A DNA stretch of 64,000 nt from Dysgonamonadaceae bacterium (GCA_031260045.1 JAIRKO010000036.1:1-64000), one strand, 5' to 3'. Numbered from the stretch's first letter, positions 9,078 through 18,571 are shown. A program made the numbers and translations. Notes: a model not told the origin generated them from the letters alone.

Positions 9078-10570
9078 ATACAACGCTGCGCGACGGCGAA
9101 CAAACCTCGTGCGTCTCTTTTTCAGCTACCGAAAAACTGCATATCACGCGGCTTTTGATTGAAGACCTGCACGTGGATAGGGTAGAACTCGCGTCGGCAA
9201 AAGTCTCCGAAGGGGAGTTTGAAAACGTCAAAAAAGTAGCCCGATGGGCAGCATCCAAGCAATACCTTGATAAAATAGAAATACTCGGCTTTGTTGACGG
9301 CAGGCAATCCATTGACTGGATAAACAGCGCCGGATGCCGCGTGATGAACCTCCTGTGTAAAGGCTCATTAAAGCATTGTCGGGAGCAACTGCGGAAAACG
9401 CCCGAACAGCATTTGTCCGACGTCCTCGCCGTGTTGAACGATGCGAAAACCTGCGGAATAGCCGTCAATATTTACCTCGAAGACTGGTCGAACGGCATGC
9501 TGCACTCGCCCGATTATGTCTTCTTCCTGATGGATAATCTGAAAGATACGACCATCAAACGCTTCATGCTTCCCGACACGCTGGGCATCCTGAATCCCGT
9601 CAATACCGCCAGGTTCTGCGAGGAAATGAAAACAAAATACCCGCATCAACACTTCGATTTTCACGCTCACAACGACTACGATTTAGCCGTCGGCAATGCC
9701 TTTGCCGCCGCATCGGCTGGCATAGACGGACTTCACACGACGGTCAACGGACTGGGCGAACGCGCCGGAAACGCGCCCTTGACAAGCGTGATTGCCATGC
9801 TTCACGACCAGTTGAAAATAAAAACGAATGTTACGGAAAACAAAGTAAACCGCGTCAGCCGCGTCGTGGAGTCCTATTCGGGCGTCCGTATCCCAAACAA
9901 CAAGCCGGTAATCGGCGACAATGTTTTCACCCAGTGCGCCGGTATTCATGCCGACGGCGATAACAAAAACAAACTGTATTACAATGATTTGTTGCCCGAA
10001 CGTTTCGGACGCGAAAGGGAATATGCTTTGGGGAAAACATCGGGAAAATCCAATATCCTGAAAAACTTGGAAACCATGGGCATTGTCCTGGACGAGGAGG
10101 GTATGAAAAAAGTAACCGAACGGATTATCGAGCTGGGCGACCAAAAAGAAATCGTTACCCAGAACGATTTACCTTACATTATTTCGGACGTCCTGCACAC
10201 GGAAGCGGCGGATACGATACGGATGGTCAACTTTTCCCTCTCGCTGGCGCGCGGCTTGCGTCCGACGGCGACGGTGCGGATTGAAATCGGCGGACGGGAA
10301 TATGAGGAAACCATGCCGGGCGACGGTCAGTATCACGCCTTCTCAAAAGCCCTGTGGCGCATCTACACGCGCCTGAACAAGCCCAAACCGACGCTCACGG
10401 ATTACGACGTTACCATCCCTGCGGGTGGTCGCACCGATGCTTTGGTGCAGACAATAATTGCATGGAATTTCAACGGTAAGGATTTCAAAACCAGAGGGCT
10501 GGATGTTGACCAAACCGTAGCGGCAATTAAGGCGACGATGAAGATGCTGAATATGATTGAAAACATGTAG
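9065..10570 (+). CDS. 2-isopropylmalate synthase-family enzyme (LeuA/CimA/homocitrate-type)
   Basis: This Claisen-condensation enzyme joins acetyl-CoA to a 2-oxoacid. The 501-residue protein starts with the DTTLRDGEQT active-site motif (arginine and metal-binding aspartate). It has the metal-binding HAHNDYDLAVGNA and NGLGERAGNAPL motifs. From about residue 395 it has the C-terminal regulatory domain of the LeuA group. The position next to leuD, with overlapping reading frames, favours a role in branched-chain amino acid synthesis. Whether the 2-oxoacid is 2-oxoisovalerate (LeuA) or pyruvate (CimA) cannot be settled by eye. Bacteroidales often carry a second LeuA-like copy in the leu operon, and this resembles it. 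Confidence 0.88.
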   Translation: MEILDTTLRDGEQTSCVSFSATEKLHITRLLIEDLHVDRVELASAKVSEGEFENVKKVARWAASKQYLDKIEILGFVDGRQSIDWINSAGCRVMNLLCKGSLKHCREQLRKTPEQHLSDVLAVLNDAKTCGIAVNIYLEDWSNGMLHSPDYVFFLMDNLKDTTIKRFMLPDTLGILNPVNTARFCEEMKTKYPHQHFDFHAHNDYDLAVGNAFAAASAGIDGLHTTVNGLGERAGNAPLTSVIAMLHDQLKIKTNVTENKVNRVSRVVESYSGVRIPNNKPVIGDNVFTQCAGIHADGDNKNKLYYNDLLPERFGREREYALGKTSGKSNILKNLETMGIVLDEEGMKKVTERIIELGDQKEIVTQNDLPYIISDVLHTEAADTIRMVNFSLSLARGLRPTATVRIEIGGREYEETMPGDGQYHAFSKALWRIYTRLNKPKPTLTDYDVTIPAGGRTDALVQTIIAWNFNGKDFKTRGLDVDQTVAAIKATMKMLNMIENM

Positions 10571-10572
10571 CG

Positions 10573-11877
10573 TTACCCATTAGCCGCCAGCCATTGTTTG
10601 AATTCCGAAAAGTCCTTGCCAAGCGCTACGCTTTGTTTTTTCCCTTTCATAAACGCCTGTAATTTCGGGGGAATTTCGACGGCTTTCCCGATAATACTTT
10701 CAATCGTGTCTTTGAATTTCGCCGGATGCGCCGTTTCCAGAAACACGCCGGTTTCGCCCGCCTGCCGAAGGTTCTTCAATGCACGGTATCCGCAAGCCCC
10801 GTGAGGGTCGAGCAGATAACCCGTTTCGCGGTAACAGCTTGCCGTTGTGTCTCGAATCATTTCGTCGGAGCAGGCAAATCCCGAAATAATTTCCGTAACG
10901 GTTTGATGGGAATGTCCATACAAATCCAGAATACGCGCAAAATTGCTCGGATTGCCCACATCCATCGCGTTGGCTAACGTCTGCACGGACGGTTTTGGGC
11001 TGTACACGCCGGTTTGCAGATATTGCAGGAAAATATCGTTCCGGTTGTTTGCGGCGATAAAGCGTTTGACGGGCAGCCCCATTTTTCGTGCAATCAGCCC
11101 GGCGGTGAGGTTTCCGAAATTCCCGCTCGGCACGCAAACGACCATATTTTCTCCCGCGCCCCGCCGCCGCAACTGCGCATAAGCATTGAAATAATAAAAA
11201 GCCTGCGGAAGAAAACGCGCCACATTGATTGAATTAGCCGAAGTGAGCCGCATTTTGCCGTTCAAATCCGCGTCCATAAACGCCGTTTTGACCAGCGCCT
11301 GACAATCGTCGAAAGTACCGTCGATTTCGAGCGCGGTAATATTCCGCCCCAAAGTCGTAAACTGGCATTCCTGAATTGCGCTGACTTTTCCCTTCGGATA
11401 CAGCACATAAACATGAATGCCCGCCACGTCGAGAAATCCGTTGGCAACCGCGCTCCCCGTATCGCCCGAAGTGGCGACCAGCACCTTAACCTGTTCCAAA
11501 CCTTGCCAGCGGATAAAATAACCGAGCAAACGCGCCATAAACCGTGCGCCTACATCCTTGAAAGCCAACGTTGGACCGTGAAAAAGTTCGAGGCTGTAAA
11601 CGGCGTCCTCCACTTGCACGAGCGGAGTATCGAAACTGAGCGTATCCCGAACGATTTCTTTCAAAACGTCGGCTTCGAGGTCTTCCCCGAAAAACGCCGC
11701 CGCCACTTCGCAGGACATTTCCCCGAAATTCATTTCCTGTATTTTCTCGAAAAACGAAAGCGGCAACGCCGGAATCCGTTCCGGCATATAAAGCCCCCCG
11801 TCGCCCGCCAGCCCTTTGATGATCGCTTCTTGCAAGCCGACTGCCGGAGATTGTTTGTTGGTGCTGTAATAGTTCAT
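10573..11877 (-). CDS. thrC: Threonine synthase
   Basis: This PLP enzyme converts O-phosphohomoserine to L-threonine. The start at 11877 gives MNYYSTNKQSP.., where family homology begins; the longer in-frame extension to 12000 runs through an intergenic repeat. The 434-residue protein has the PLP lysine in FHGPTLAFKDVGARF and the phosphate-binding segment VATSGDTGSAVANGF, and is of normal length for the short bacterial type. It ends 3 nt from the convergent LeuA-family gene. The partner thrA is 20 kb away and no homoserine kinase is seen. Confidence 0.95.
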   Translation of the reverse strand: MNYYSTNKQSPAVGLQEAIIKGLAGDGGLYMPERIPALPLSFFEKIQEMNFGEMSCEVAAAFFGEDLEADVLKEIVRDTLSFDTPLVQVEDAVYSLELFHGPTLAFKDVGARFMARLLGYFIRWQGLEQVKVLVATSGDTGSAVANGFLDVAGIHVYVLYPKGKVSAIQECQFTTLGRNITALEIDGTFDDCQALVKTAFMDADLNGKMRLTSANSINVARFLPQAFYYFNAYAQLRRRGAGENMVVCVPSGNFGNLTAGLIARKMGLPVKRFIAANNRNDIFLQYLQTGVYSPKPSVQTLANAMDVGNPSNFARILDLYGHSHQTVTEIISGFACSDEMIRDTTASCYRETGYLLDPHGACGYRALKNLRQAGETGVFLETAHPAKFKDTIESIIGKAVEIPPKLQAFMKGKKQSVALGKDFSEFKQWLAANG

Positions 11878-11897
11878 TTGAATTGAAATTAGCGGCT

Positions 11898-11906
11898 GCA
11901 AATATA
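11898..11906 (-). promoter_or_regulatory. Probable -7 element of thrC
   Basis: TATATTTGC on the minus strand matches TAnnTTTG, about 20 nt before the thrC ATG. A clear -33 TTTG is not seen. Confidence 0.45.
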
Positions 11907-11940
11907 TGGAAAATATTTTAATGTACGCTAAAGCGTTTGT

Positions 11941-12000
11941 TTGTACGCTAAGCCGCGAAGACGCAAAATAATCTTCGCGGCTTAGCGCCTTTGCGTACAA
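11941..12000. repeat. Second intergenic repeat family (TTGTACGC..), inverted pair
   Basis: The left arm TTGTACGCTAAGCCGCGAAG is repeated inverted as CTTCGCGGCTTAGCGCC plus TTTGCGTACAA, with an 8-nt insertion in the right arm. It is related to the element at 15267-15335. Confidence 0.7.
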
Positions 12001-12081
12001 TTTTGCTAAGCGGTAAAAAAAATAATGATGACCATTTACTTAGCATCCCGAAATCGCATAATTTATATCATAAATAGCAAC

Positions 12082-12110
12082 TTGAATTAACAAATAGTCG
12101 TTACCTTTGC
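12082..12110 (+). promoter_or_regulatory. Promoter of the MBL-fold hydrolase gene
   Basis: TTG at 12082-12084 and TACCTTTGC at 12102-12110, spacing 17 bp, about 50 nt before the ATG. Confidence 0.55.
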
Positions 12111-12158
12111 AGCTCAATTGTAATTTTCGCTAAGAAAATCATTGTAAAACAAATAATT

Positions 12159-12797
12159 ATGTTGCAAATAAAAGTTTTTGTCTTCAATCCTGTCAGGGAA
12201 AACACTTACCTTTTGTATGACGAAACAAAAGAAGCGGTTATCATTGATTGCGGCGCCGACAGCCACGACGAGAAGAAACAACTGTCGGATTTTATCCGCG
12301 AAAAGGGACTTGCCTTGACGCATGTTTTGAATACCCACCTGCATTTCGACCATATTTTGGGAAACGGTTTCCTTTATGAAACTTACGGCTTAAAACCCGA
12401 ATATAATCGGGCGGACGAAGCGATGCCCGGTTTGAAAGAGGGCGTTGTCAAATTCGGTCGCACCATTTTCAAATACGAACCGGTTTTTGCCGAACGATAT
12501 ATTGACGATAAGGAAACGGTCGCTTTCGGCGCCTCCCGCTTGGAAGCCCTGTTAACGCCCGGACATTCCCCCGGCAGCCTTTCGTTTTATTCCGAAAAAG
12601 ACGCCTGTGTTTTCACCGGCGACGCCCTTTTCCGGTCAAGCATTGGACGGACGGATTTGTGGGAAGGTAATCATGAAACGCTGGTACAATCCATAAAAAC
12701 AAAACTCTTTAATCTCCCCGACAATACGATCGTTTACCCCGGACATGCGGAACCATCGACCATTGGCGCGGAAAAACAATACAACCATTATGTGTAA
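12159..12797 (+). CDS. MBL-fold metallo-hydrolase (glyoxalase II-like)
   Basis: A 212-residue single-domain metallo-beta-lactamase-fold protein. The metal-binding motif THLHFDH (H60, H62, D64, H65) is intact. It is followed by GHSPGS with the next metal histidine, GDALF with the bridging aspartate, and PGHAEP near the C terminus. This order is that of glyoxalase II and related thioester hydrolases. The separate C-terminal substrate domain of true GloB enzymes is absent, so the substrate is unknown. Family members act on S-acyl-glutathione-like or persulfide compounds. Confidence 0.88.
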   Translation: MLQIKVFVFNPVRENTYLLYDETKEAVIIDCGADSHDEKKQLSDFIREKGLALTHVLNTHLHFDHILGNGFLYETYGLKPEYNRADEAMPGLKEGVVKFGRTIFKYEPVFAERYIDDKETVAFGASRLEALLTPGHSPGSLSFYSEKDACVFTGDALFRSSIGRTDLWEGNHETLVQSIKTKLFNLPDNTIVYPGHAEPSTIGAEKQYNHYV

Positions 12798-12799
12798 AA

Positions 12800-12843
12800 T
12801 TAGTAAACAAGTTGGCGCGTTAACTTGTCAACTCGTTTACTAA
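12800..12843. repeat. Inverted repeat between the hydrolase gene and sufB
   Basis: TTAGTAAACAAGTTG and CAACTCGTTTACTAA pair in 14 of 15 positions around a 14-nt loop. It could terminate the hydrolase transcript. Together with the adjoining AATTAATTTTTCACACA (12842-12858) it recurs inverted at 43388-43436. Confidence 0.65.
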
Positions 12844-12881
12844 TTAATTTTTCACACATACTTATTCAATTGCCCCCGAAT

Positions 12882-14330
12882 ATGGCTAACAAAAACAACA
12901 ATCTCATAGACAAACTTGCTAATCGCGATTATGAATACGGATTTGTAACGGATATAGATACGGACTTGCTCCCAAAGGGTTTAAACGAAAATATCATCCG
13001 CCTTATTTCGGCTAAAAAAGACGAACCGGAATGGCTGCTTGATTTCAGGCTGAAAGCCTACCGCCACTGGTTAACGATGGAAATGCCGCGTTGGGCGCAC
13101 CTGCAAATCCCCGAAATTGACTATCGAGATATTATCTATTATGCCGCCCCGAAAACCAAAGGCAACCCGAAAAATCCGGACGAAGTGAACCCCGAATTGT
13201 TGAAAACTTTCGACAAATTGGGAATCCCTTTACAGGAACGGACGGCGCTTTCGGGAATGGCTGTCGATGCGGTTATGGACAGCGTTTCGGTCGGCACTAC
13301 TTTCAAGGCGACCTTAGCCGAAAAGGGGGTTATTTTCTGTTCGTTCGGCGAAGCCGTCAAAAACCATCCCGATTTGGTGAGGAAATATTTGGGAACCGTA
13401 GTGCCTTTTCGCGACAACTATTTTGCCGCCCTCAATTCCGCCGTGTTCGGCGACGGTTCTTTTGTGTTTATTCCCAAGGGCGTGCGCTGCCCGATGGAAC
13501 TTTCCACTTATTTCCGCATCAATGCCGTAAGCACCGGTCAGTTTGAGCGCACGCTGATTGTGGCGGAAGAAGACGCATACGTCAGCTATCTCGAAGGTTG
13601 CACGGCGCCCATGCGCGACGAAAACCAACTGCACGCCGCTATTGTGGAAATCATCGCCCTTGACCGCGCCGAAGTGAAATACTCAACGGTGCAAAACTGG
13701 TATCCGGGCGACAAAGACGGCAAGGGCGGCATTTATAATTTTGTGACGAAACGCGGAATTTGCCGCGGCGAATCGTCCAAAATCTCATGGACGCAAGTGG
13801 AAACCGGCTCTGCAATTACTTGGAAATACCCAAGTTGTATTTTACAGGGCGACAACTCTGCTGGAGAATTTTATTCGGTTGCCCTCACCGGAAACTTCCA
13901 ACAGGCGGATACCGGCACGAAAATGATTCATATCGGTAAAAATACCAAAAGCCGGATTGTTTCCAAAGGGATTTCCGCAGGGAAAAGCCAAAACAGTTTT
14001 CGCGGATTGGTGAGGATTACCCCCAATGCCGCAAACGCCCGCAACCACTCGCAATGCGATAGCCTGCTGCTGAGCCACGATTGCGGTTCGCACACTTTTC
14101 CCTGTATGGATATTCAAAACGACACGGCTGTCACGGAACACGAGGCGACTACGTCCAAAATCAGCGAAGACCAACTGTTTTACTGCAACCAGCGCGGGAT
14201 ACCGCCCGAAACAGCCGTCGGATTGATTGTAAACGGTTATGCGAAAGATGTGCTGAACAAACTTCCGATGGAGTTTGCCGTAGAGGCTCAGAAATTGTTG
14301 TTGGTTAGTTTGGAGGGGAGTGTTGGGTGA
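12882..14330 (+). CDS. sufB: Fe-S cluster assembly scaffold protein SufB, without sufC/sufD
   Basis: SufB is the scaffold of the SUF SufBC2D complex on which iron-sulfur clusters form. The 482-residue protein has normal length and conserved segments such as [35 protein letters not shown] and [10 protein letters not shown]. The start at 12882 gives [12 protein letters not shown]; the in-frame ATG-like extension upstream enters the hairpin at 12829-12843. sufC, sufD and sufS normally follow directly in Bacteroidota. Here the next gene is an unrelated regulator on the other strand, so the operon is broken or its remaining genes lie elsewhere. Confidence 0.95.
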   Translation: MANKNNNLIDKLANRDYEYGFVTDIDTDLLPKGLNENIIRLISAKKDEPEWLLDFRLKAYRHWLTMEMPRWAHLQIPEIDYRDIIYYAAPKTKGNPKNPDEVNPELLKTFDKLGIPLQERTALSGMAVDAVMDSVSVGTTFKATLAEKGVIFCSFGEAVKNHPDLVRKYLGTVVPFRDNYFAALNSAVFGDGSFVFIPKGVRCPMELSTYFRINAVSTGQFERTLIVAEEDAYVSYLEGCTAPMRDENQLHAAIVEIIALDRAEVKYSTVQNWYPGDKDGKGGIYNFVTKRGICRGESSKISWTQVETGSAITWKYPSCILQGDNSAGEFYSVALTGNFQQADTGTKMIHIGKNTKSRIVSKGISAGKSQNSFRGLVRITPNAANARNHSQCDSLLLSHDCGSHTFPCMDIQNDTAVTEHEATTSKISEDQLFYCNQRGIPPETAVGLIVNGYAKDVLNKLPMEFAVEAQKLLLVSLEGSVG

Positions 14331-14366
14331 AATGAACTAAAAGTTTTTTTCTTAGTTTTTATTCTC

Positions 14367-15065
14367 CTACCCTAAATTACTTATTTTCCGAAGCCTTTCT
14401 TCATCAAGCACTTTAATTTTCCGCCCGTCCAGCGCGATTAGTTTTTCGGAAACAAAAGTAGATAACGTGCGGATAGCGTTGGAAGTAGTCATGTTGGAGA
14501 GGTTGGCGATGTCTTCTCGCGCGAGGTAAATATTAATCGTATTGTCGTCTTCCAGTCCGTAGCTGTCGATTAGGAAAATCAGAGATTCGGCTAATCGTCC
14601 GCGAATGTGTTTCTGGGTGAGATTTACCGTGCGTTCTTCCGCAATCCCCAAATCGGTAGAGAGTTGACGGATGAAAAACATGCACAGGTTGAAATTTTCC
14701 TTAAAAAGACTATTCACCAAAGTCATGGGTATCATACAAACGGTCGACGGTTCAAAGGCGGCGGCGTCGGTCAGATAGTTTTCGTTGGCATAATATGCGC
14801 GATAGGCAAAGTATTGAATGGGCTTGATGATGCGGATAATTTGGTTGCGCCCGCCGATACCTTCTTTGTAGATTTTTACTTTTCCTTGCAGCAAGCACAT
14901 GAGGTATTTCGGTTCTTCGCTAACGGAATAGATTTTTTGATTTTTCTTAAAATGCCGGATAAACGCATTTTGCCGCAACAAATTACGTTCCTGTTCACTC
15001 AGCAAGCGCCAAACATCCGCCAAACTGCTTGAAAAATCTAACATTTCCTTTTCGCTCTTGTTCAT
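14367..15065 (-). CDS. Crp/Fnr-family transcriptional regulator
   Basis: A 232-residue regulator. Residues about 30-140 form a cyclic-nucleotide-binding-type beta-roll sensor domain (LLQGKVKIYKEGIGGRNQIIRII). Residues about 165-225 are a winged helix of the Crp type (YLAREDIANLSNMTTSNAIRTLSTF). The N-terminal cysteines of oxygen-sensing Fnr are absent, so an Fe-S sensor is unlikely; the effector is unknown. It converges on sufB with a 36-nt gap. Confidence 0.9.
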   Translation of the reverse strand: MNKSEKEMLDFSSSLADVWRLLSEQERNLLRQNAFIRHFKKNQKIYSVSEEPKYLMCLLQGKVKIYKEGIGGRNQIIRIIKPIQYFAYRAYYANENYLTDAAAFEPSTVCMIPMTLVNSLFKENFNLCMFFIRQLSTDLGIAEERTVNLTQKHIRGRLAESLIFLIDSYGLEDDNTINIYLAREDIANLSNMTTSNAIRTLSTFVSEKLIALDGRKIKVLDEERLRKISNLG

Positions 15066-15201
15066 ATTGTTAAAACCTTGTTTTGCCGCCGGGTCGTAAC
15101 CTTGATTTTATATCGAAAGCGGCGCATTTTTTTTCTTCCGTATTGAATGAGGTAAATTCTTTTTTTAATCCCCTCATTTCAAATATCTTTCATTTGACGG
15201 C

Positions 15202-15210
15202 GCAAATATA
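15202..15210 (-). promoter_or_regulatory. Probable -7 element of the Crp/Fnr-type gene
   Basis: TATATTTGC on the minus strand matches TAnnTTTG, about 140 nt before the start codon. No clear -33 is seen. Confidence 0.4.
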
Positions 15211-15266
15211 GTAAACGAAAGTTTAGCGGGAAAATTTTCGGCGGTTATTTTATAAAAACAGGATAA

Positions 15267-15335
15267 TTGTACGCAAAGACGCTGATCCGCGAAGCTTTTT
15301 AAGTATCACATTGCGTCTTTGCGCCTTTGCGTACA
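15267..15335. repeat. Second intergenic repeat family, copy before malQ
   Basis: TTGTACGCAAAGACGC is repeated inverted as GCGTCTTTGCG plus CCTTTGCGTACA, matching the arms of the element at 11941-12000. The right arm overlaps the -33 of the malQ promoter. Confidence 0.65.
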
Positions 15336-15350
15336 TTTTTAGTACTTTTG
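15318..15350 (+). promoter_or_regulatory. Promoter of malQ
   Basis: TTTG at 15318-15321 and TACTTTTG at 15343-15350, spacing 21 bp, 26 nt before the ATG. Confidence 0.6.
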
Positions 15351-15375
15351 CCGCCGCAAATAACGTTTCCCATAC

Positions 15376-17967
15376 ATGAAAATAACTTTTAACATTCAAT
15401 ACAATACGCATTTGGGAGAAACCCTACACCTTGTCGGTTCCCTGACCGAACTGGGCGCATGGGATAACGCCCGCGCCCGTGAAATGCACTGCGGAAAAGC
15501 CGGCAATCACTCGCTGGAAATCGAACTGCCGGATGCGCCGGTCGATTTTGAATACACTTATTTCCTGCGTTCCGGCGACGACACGGTTTTTGAGGAATGG
15601 CAAGAAAATCGTCGCCTGTCGGTCGATGCGGCGAAAAACTGCGTTGTAATGGATTGCCGAAGAAATTACCCGAAGCAGGCGGCTTTTTATTCGTCGGCTT
15701 TCGCCGGATGCTGGTTTGCGCGTACGCCACGAAAAGAAAAAACCGCCGGGATTCCCGTTTCCGCAGGCGTGACGGTTTGCGTATCGGCGGCGACCGTCGC
15801 GCCCGACCAAACGCTTGTCATGGTCGGCAACCGTCCGGAATTGGGCGACTGGAACCCTGCACAGGCTTTGCCTATGGACGATGCGAATTTTCCGGAATGG
15901 TCGTGTTGCCTGCGCGGAAACCACCGCGAACAAACAGAATACAAATTCTGCATTATCAATAAAAAAGATAAATCGCTCGTTCGTTGGGAAACGGGCGAAA
16001 ACCGAATATTATCCTTTCCCGATGCGGGGACGGGCGATGCGGTGGTCGTTTCCGGCTTGCAATTCAGGGATGAGGACTTTGAATGGAAATGCGCGGGGAC
16101 GGTTGTTCCGGTTTTTGCGCTCCGCTCGGAACGTAGTTGCGGTATCGGCGATTTTGCCGACCTGAAAACGTTTGTCGACTGGCTGAGCCTGACTTCCCAG
16201 AAAATCCTGCAAATTTTGCCGGTAAACGATACGACCCAAACCCGTACATGGCGGGATTCGTATCCCTACAGCGCGATTTCCATTTTCGCCCTGCACCCGC
16301 TTTATTTGCGGCTCGACGCAATGGGCGCATTGGATAATCCCAAGCGGAATGCGTTTTACAGGAAAAAACAGAAAGAGTTAAACGACTTGGAATTTGTAGA
16401 TTACGAACAAGTAGAACAAACCAAATGGGCGTTTTTCAACGAGATTTTCAATCAGGAAAGGGCGCAAACCATCCGTTCCGAAGCATACGTCAAATTCTTC
16501 AATAGTAATAAGGAGTGGCTTGCGCCGTATGCCTCCTATTCGCATCTTCGCGATAAGATTTATCCGGCGGAGTTGTATTGCTATCTTCAATTTCATTTGC
16601 ACAGGCAACTGTCTGAAGCGCGGGATTACGCCCATTCCAAAGGCATTGTACTGAAGGGCGATATACCCATCGGCATCGGCAAAACAAGCGTCGAAGCCCG
16701 CGCCTGTCCGCAATTTTTCAACATGCGGCGGCAGGCGGGCGCTCCCCCCGACGATTTCTCGGCAACCGGTCAGAATTGGGGTTTTCCGACCTACAACTGG
16801 GCGGAAATGGAAGCCGACCGATTCGACTGGTGGAAAAAACGTTTTGCTAAAATGGCGGATTATTTCGACGCTTACCGCATTGACCATATACTGGGTTTTT
16901 TCCGCATTTGGGAAATCCCTGAAAATTCGGTGCAGGGGCTTTTGGGCTGTTTCAATCCGGCGTTGCCCCTGTCAGTTGAAGAAATCCGGCGGGCGGGATT
17001 TGACTTCCGAGCCGAATGCCATACGAAAGCCCGCATCAGGGAAGATTTTTTACCCGAACTGTTTGGCGACCGTACAGAGGAAGTTCGCCGAACGTATCTC
17101 GAACGCTCATCGTCGCAGCATTTCGTTTTGAAAGAAAAGTTTAATACGCAATTGAAAATAAAAATAGGATTTGCCGGCAAGGCGGATGATGAAACACACC
17201 GCGTTCGCGACGGACTTTATGCCCTGTGCAACGAAGTCCTGTTTATCGAAGACGGCTTGCAACCCAACCGTTTCCATCCGCGCATCGCAGTTGCTTCGTC
17301 TTTCACGTACAGGGAGTTGAACGATGCCGACCGGTATGCTTTCGACCAACTGTATGAGGATTATTTTTACCGGCGGCACAATCATTTTTGGGGTGAAGCG
17401 GGATACCGAAAACTGTTGCCGCTCATTTCGTCCACCCGTATGCTGGCTTGCGGCGAAGACTTGGGGATGATTCCCGAATGTGTTCCTGCGGTTATGAACC
17501 GCTTGCAGATTTTCAGTTTGGAACTCGAACGCACGCCCAAAGACCCGAACGCGGAATTTACCGACTTGCGGAATTTGCCCTACCGGTCGGTGTGTACGAC
17601 CTCGACCCACGACATGCCTACCATTCGTATGTGGTGGGCGGAAAATCCGGAGCGGACGCAAAGGTACTACAATCATGTCCTGCACCGCGCGGGAACCGCA
17701 CCGCCCGAATGTTCGGCGGAAATATGCCGACAAATGATTTCTAATCACCTGAATGCGCCATCCATGCTGACGATTGTTCCCTTGCAGGACTGGCTGTCAA
17801 TTGACGACGGGACGCGCCGACCGGATGCCCCAAAAGAAAGGATTAACATTCCTGCTAATCCTTGTCATTACTGGAGATACCGAATGCATCTCACCATAGA
17901 AGATTTAATCCGCGCCGGAGAATTGAACATCCTGATAAAGGATTTAATTCTAAACGCCGGAAGATAA
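15376..17967 (+). CDS. malQ: 4-alpha-glucanotransferase (GH77) with two N-terminal starch-binding modules
   Basis: Amylomaltase transfers alpha-1,4-glucan segments between maltooligosaccharides in the cytoplasm. The 863-residue protein starts with two tandem CBM20-like modules (about 1-120 and 130-245; GAWDNARA and GDWNPAQALPM mark them). The GH77 catalytic domain follows: nucleophile aspartate in YRIDHILGFF (about 503), acid/base glutamate in CGEDLG (about 694) and the stabilising aspartate in STHDMPT (about 746). No signal peptide is present. This long two-CBM form is usual in Bacteroidota. The gene is monocistronic with its own promoter and ends next to the convergent bactofilin gene. Confidence 0.95.
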   Translation: MKITFNIQYNTHLGETLHLVGSLTELGAWDNARAREMHCGKAGNHSLEIELPDAPVDFEYTYFLRSGDDTVFEEWQENRRLSVDAAKNCVVMDCRRNYPKQAAFYSSAFAGCWFARTPRKEKTAGIPVSAGVTVCVSAATVAPDQTLVMVGNRPELGDWNPAQALPMDDANFPEWSCCLRGNHREQTEYKFCIINKKDKSLVRWETGENRILSFPDAGTGDAVVVSGLQFRDEDFEWKCAGTVVPVFALRSERSCGIGDFADLKTFVDWLSLTSQKILQILPVNDTTQTRTWRDSYPYSAISIFALHPLYLRLDAMGALDNPKRNAFYRKKQKELNDLEFVDYEQVEQTKWAFFNEIFNQERAQTIRSEAYVKFFNSNKEWLAPYASYSHLRDKIYPAELYCYLQFHLHRQLSEARDYAHSKGIVLKGDIPIGIGKTSVEARACPQFFNMRRQAGAPPDDFSATGQNWGFPTYNWAEMEADRFDWWKKRFAKMADYFDAYRIDHILGFFRIWEIPENSVQGLLGCFNPALPLSVEEIRRAGFDFRAECHTKARIREDFLPELFGDRTEEVRRTYLERSSSQHFVLKEKFNTQLKIKIGFAGKADDETHRVRDGLYALCNEVLFIEDGLQPNRFHPRIAVASSFTYRELNDADRYAFDQLYEDYFYRRHNHFWGEAGYRKLLPLISSTRMLACGEDLGMIPECVPAVMNRLQIFSLELERTPKDPNAEFTDLRNLPYRSVCTTSTHDMPTIRMWWAENPERTQRYYNHVLHRAGTAPPECSAEICRQMISNHLNAPSMLTIVPLQDWLSIDDGTRRPDAPKERINIPANPCHYWRYRMHLTIEDLIRAGELNILIKDLILNAGR

Positions 17968-17969
17968 AT

Positions 17970-18320
17970 TTAGTTTGTCATCTTGCAAGTCCCGTTGAAC
18001 ACAGCGCCGGCTTCAATCTCAATGTATTTGGTCTCTATATCTCCGGTAAACCGAACGGTTGATTTCAAACAAGCTGTTTCGTAAATGGTGATATTTCCCG
18101 TAACCAGCCCCATCAAATCGGTGTTTTGACACCGGATGTCCCCTGTGATTTCAGCCAGCGGACCTACTACAACTTTTCCACTACATTCGATGTTTCCCTC
18201 TACTTTTCCATCAATACGGATGTCTTCTTCCGCATTGATTTCTCCTTTCACGGTTGTACCTGCGGCTAACGAATTATGGGCGATTCCCGTAGAAATTGTT
18301 TCTTTATTCCAATTTTTCAT
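17970..18320 (-). CDS. Bactofilin (polymer-forming cytoskeletal protein)
   Basis: A 116-residue bactofilin. Its core is a short-repeat beta-helix (GTTVKGEINAEEDIRIDGKVEGNI..GKVVVGPLAEITGDI) that polymerises head-to-head into filaments at the inner membrane and scaffolds envelope or cell-shape proteins. The N-terminal tail (1-20) and C-terminal tail are short and disordered-looking, as usual. No M23 peptidase gene, its frequent partner in other phyla, lies next to it. The call is firm at family level. Confidence 0.92.
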   Translation of the reverse strand: MKNWNKETISTGIAHNSLAAGTTVKGEINAEEDIRIDGKVEGNIECSGKVVVGPLAEITGDIRCQNTDLMGLVTGNITIYETACLKSTVRFTGDIETKYIEIEAGAVFNGTCKMTN

Positions 18321-18380
18321 TTGTTTATTAATTTTTATAAGTTATTGAATTAAGTTTATATGTGAAAATTTATTTATTAT

Positions 18381-18470
18381 TCTGGATTGCTTCAGGCTTT
18401 GCCTTCGCAATGATGCACTGGGATTGCAATCCCGCACACGTCATTGCGAAGGCAAAGCCTGAAGCAATCT
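18381..18470. repeat. Dispersed palindromic intergenic repeat, copy 5
   Basis: CTGGATTGCTTCAGGC..TTCGCAATGA and the inverted CGTCATTGCGAAGGC..GAAGCAATCT are separated by about 30 nt, between the divergent bactofilin and folB genes. Confidence 0.8.
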
Positions 18471-18519
18471 AAAAAAATAACGTGATTTTTTCATTCGTGA
18501 GTGCAAAAATACAACCATA

Positions 18520-18551
18520 TTTGCTAAAAAGCAAACTAAAACTTATTTTTG
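18520..18551 (+). promoter_or_regulatory. Promoter of folB-nspC
   Basis: TTTG at 18520-18523 and TATTTTTG at 18544-18551, spacing 20 bp. It supports the folB start at 18572 instead of the longer frame. Confidence 0.6.
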
Positions 18552-18571
18552 TCAAAAAAAGTAAGTTTATT

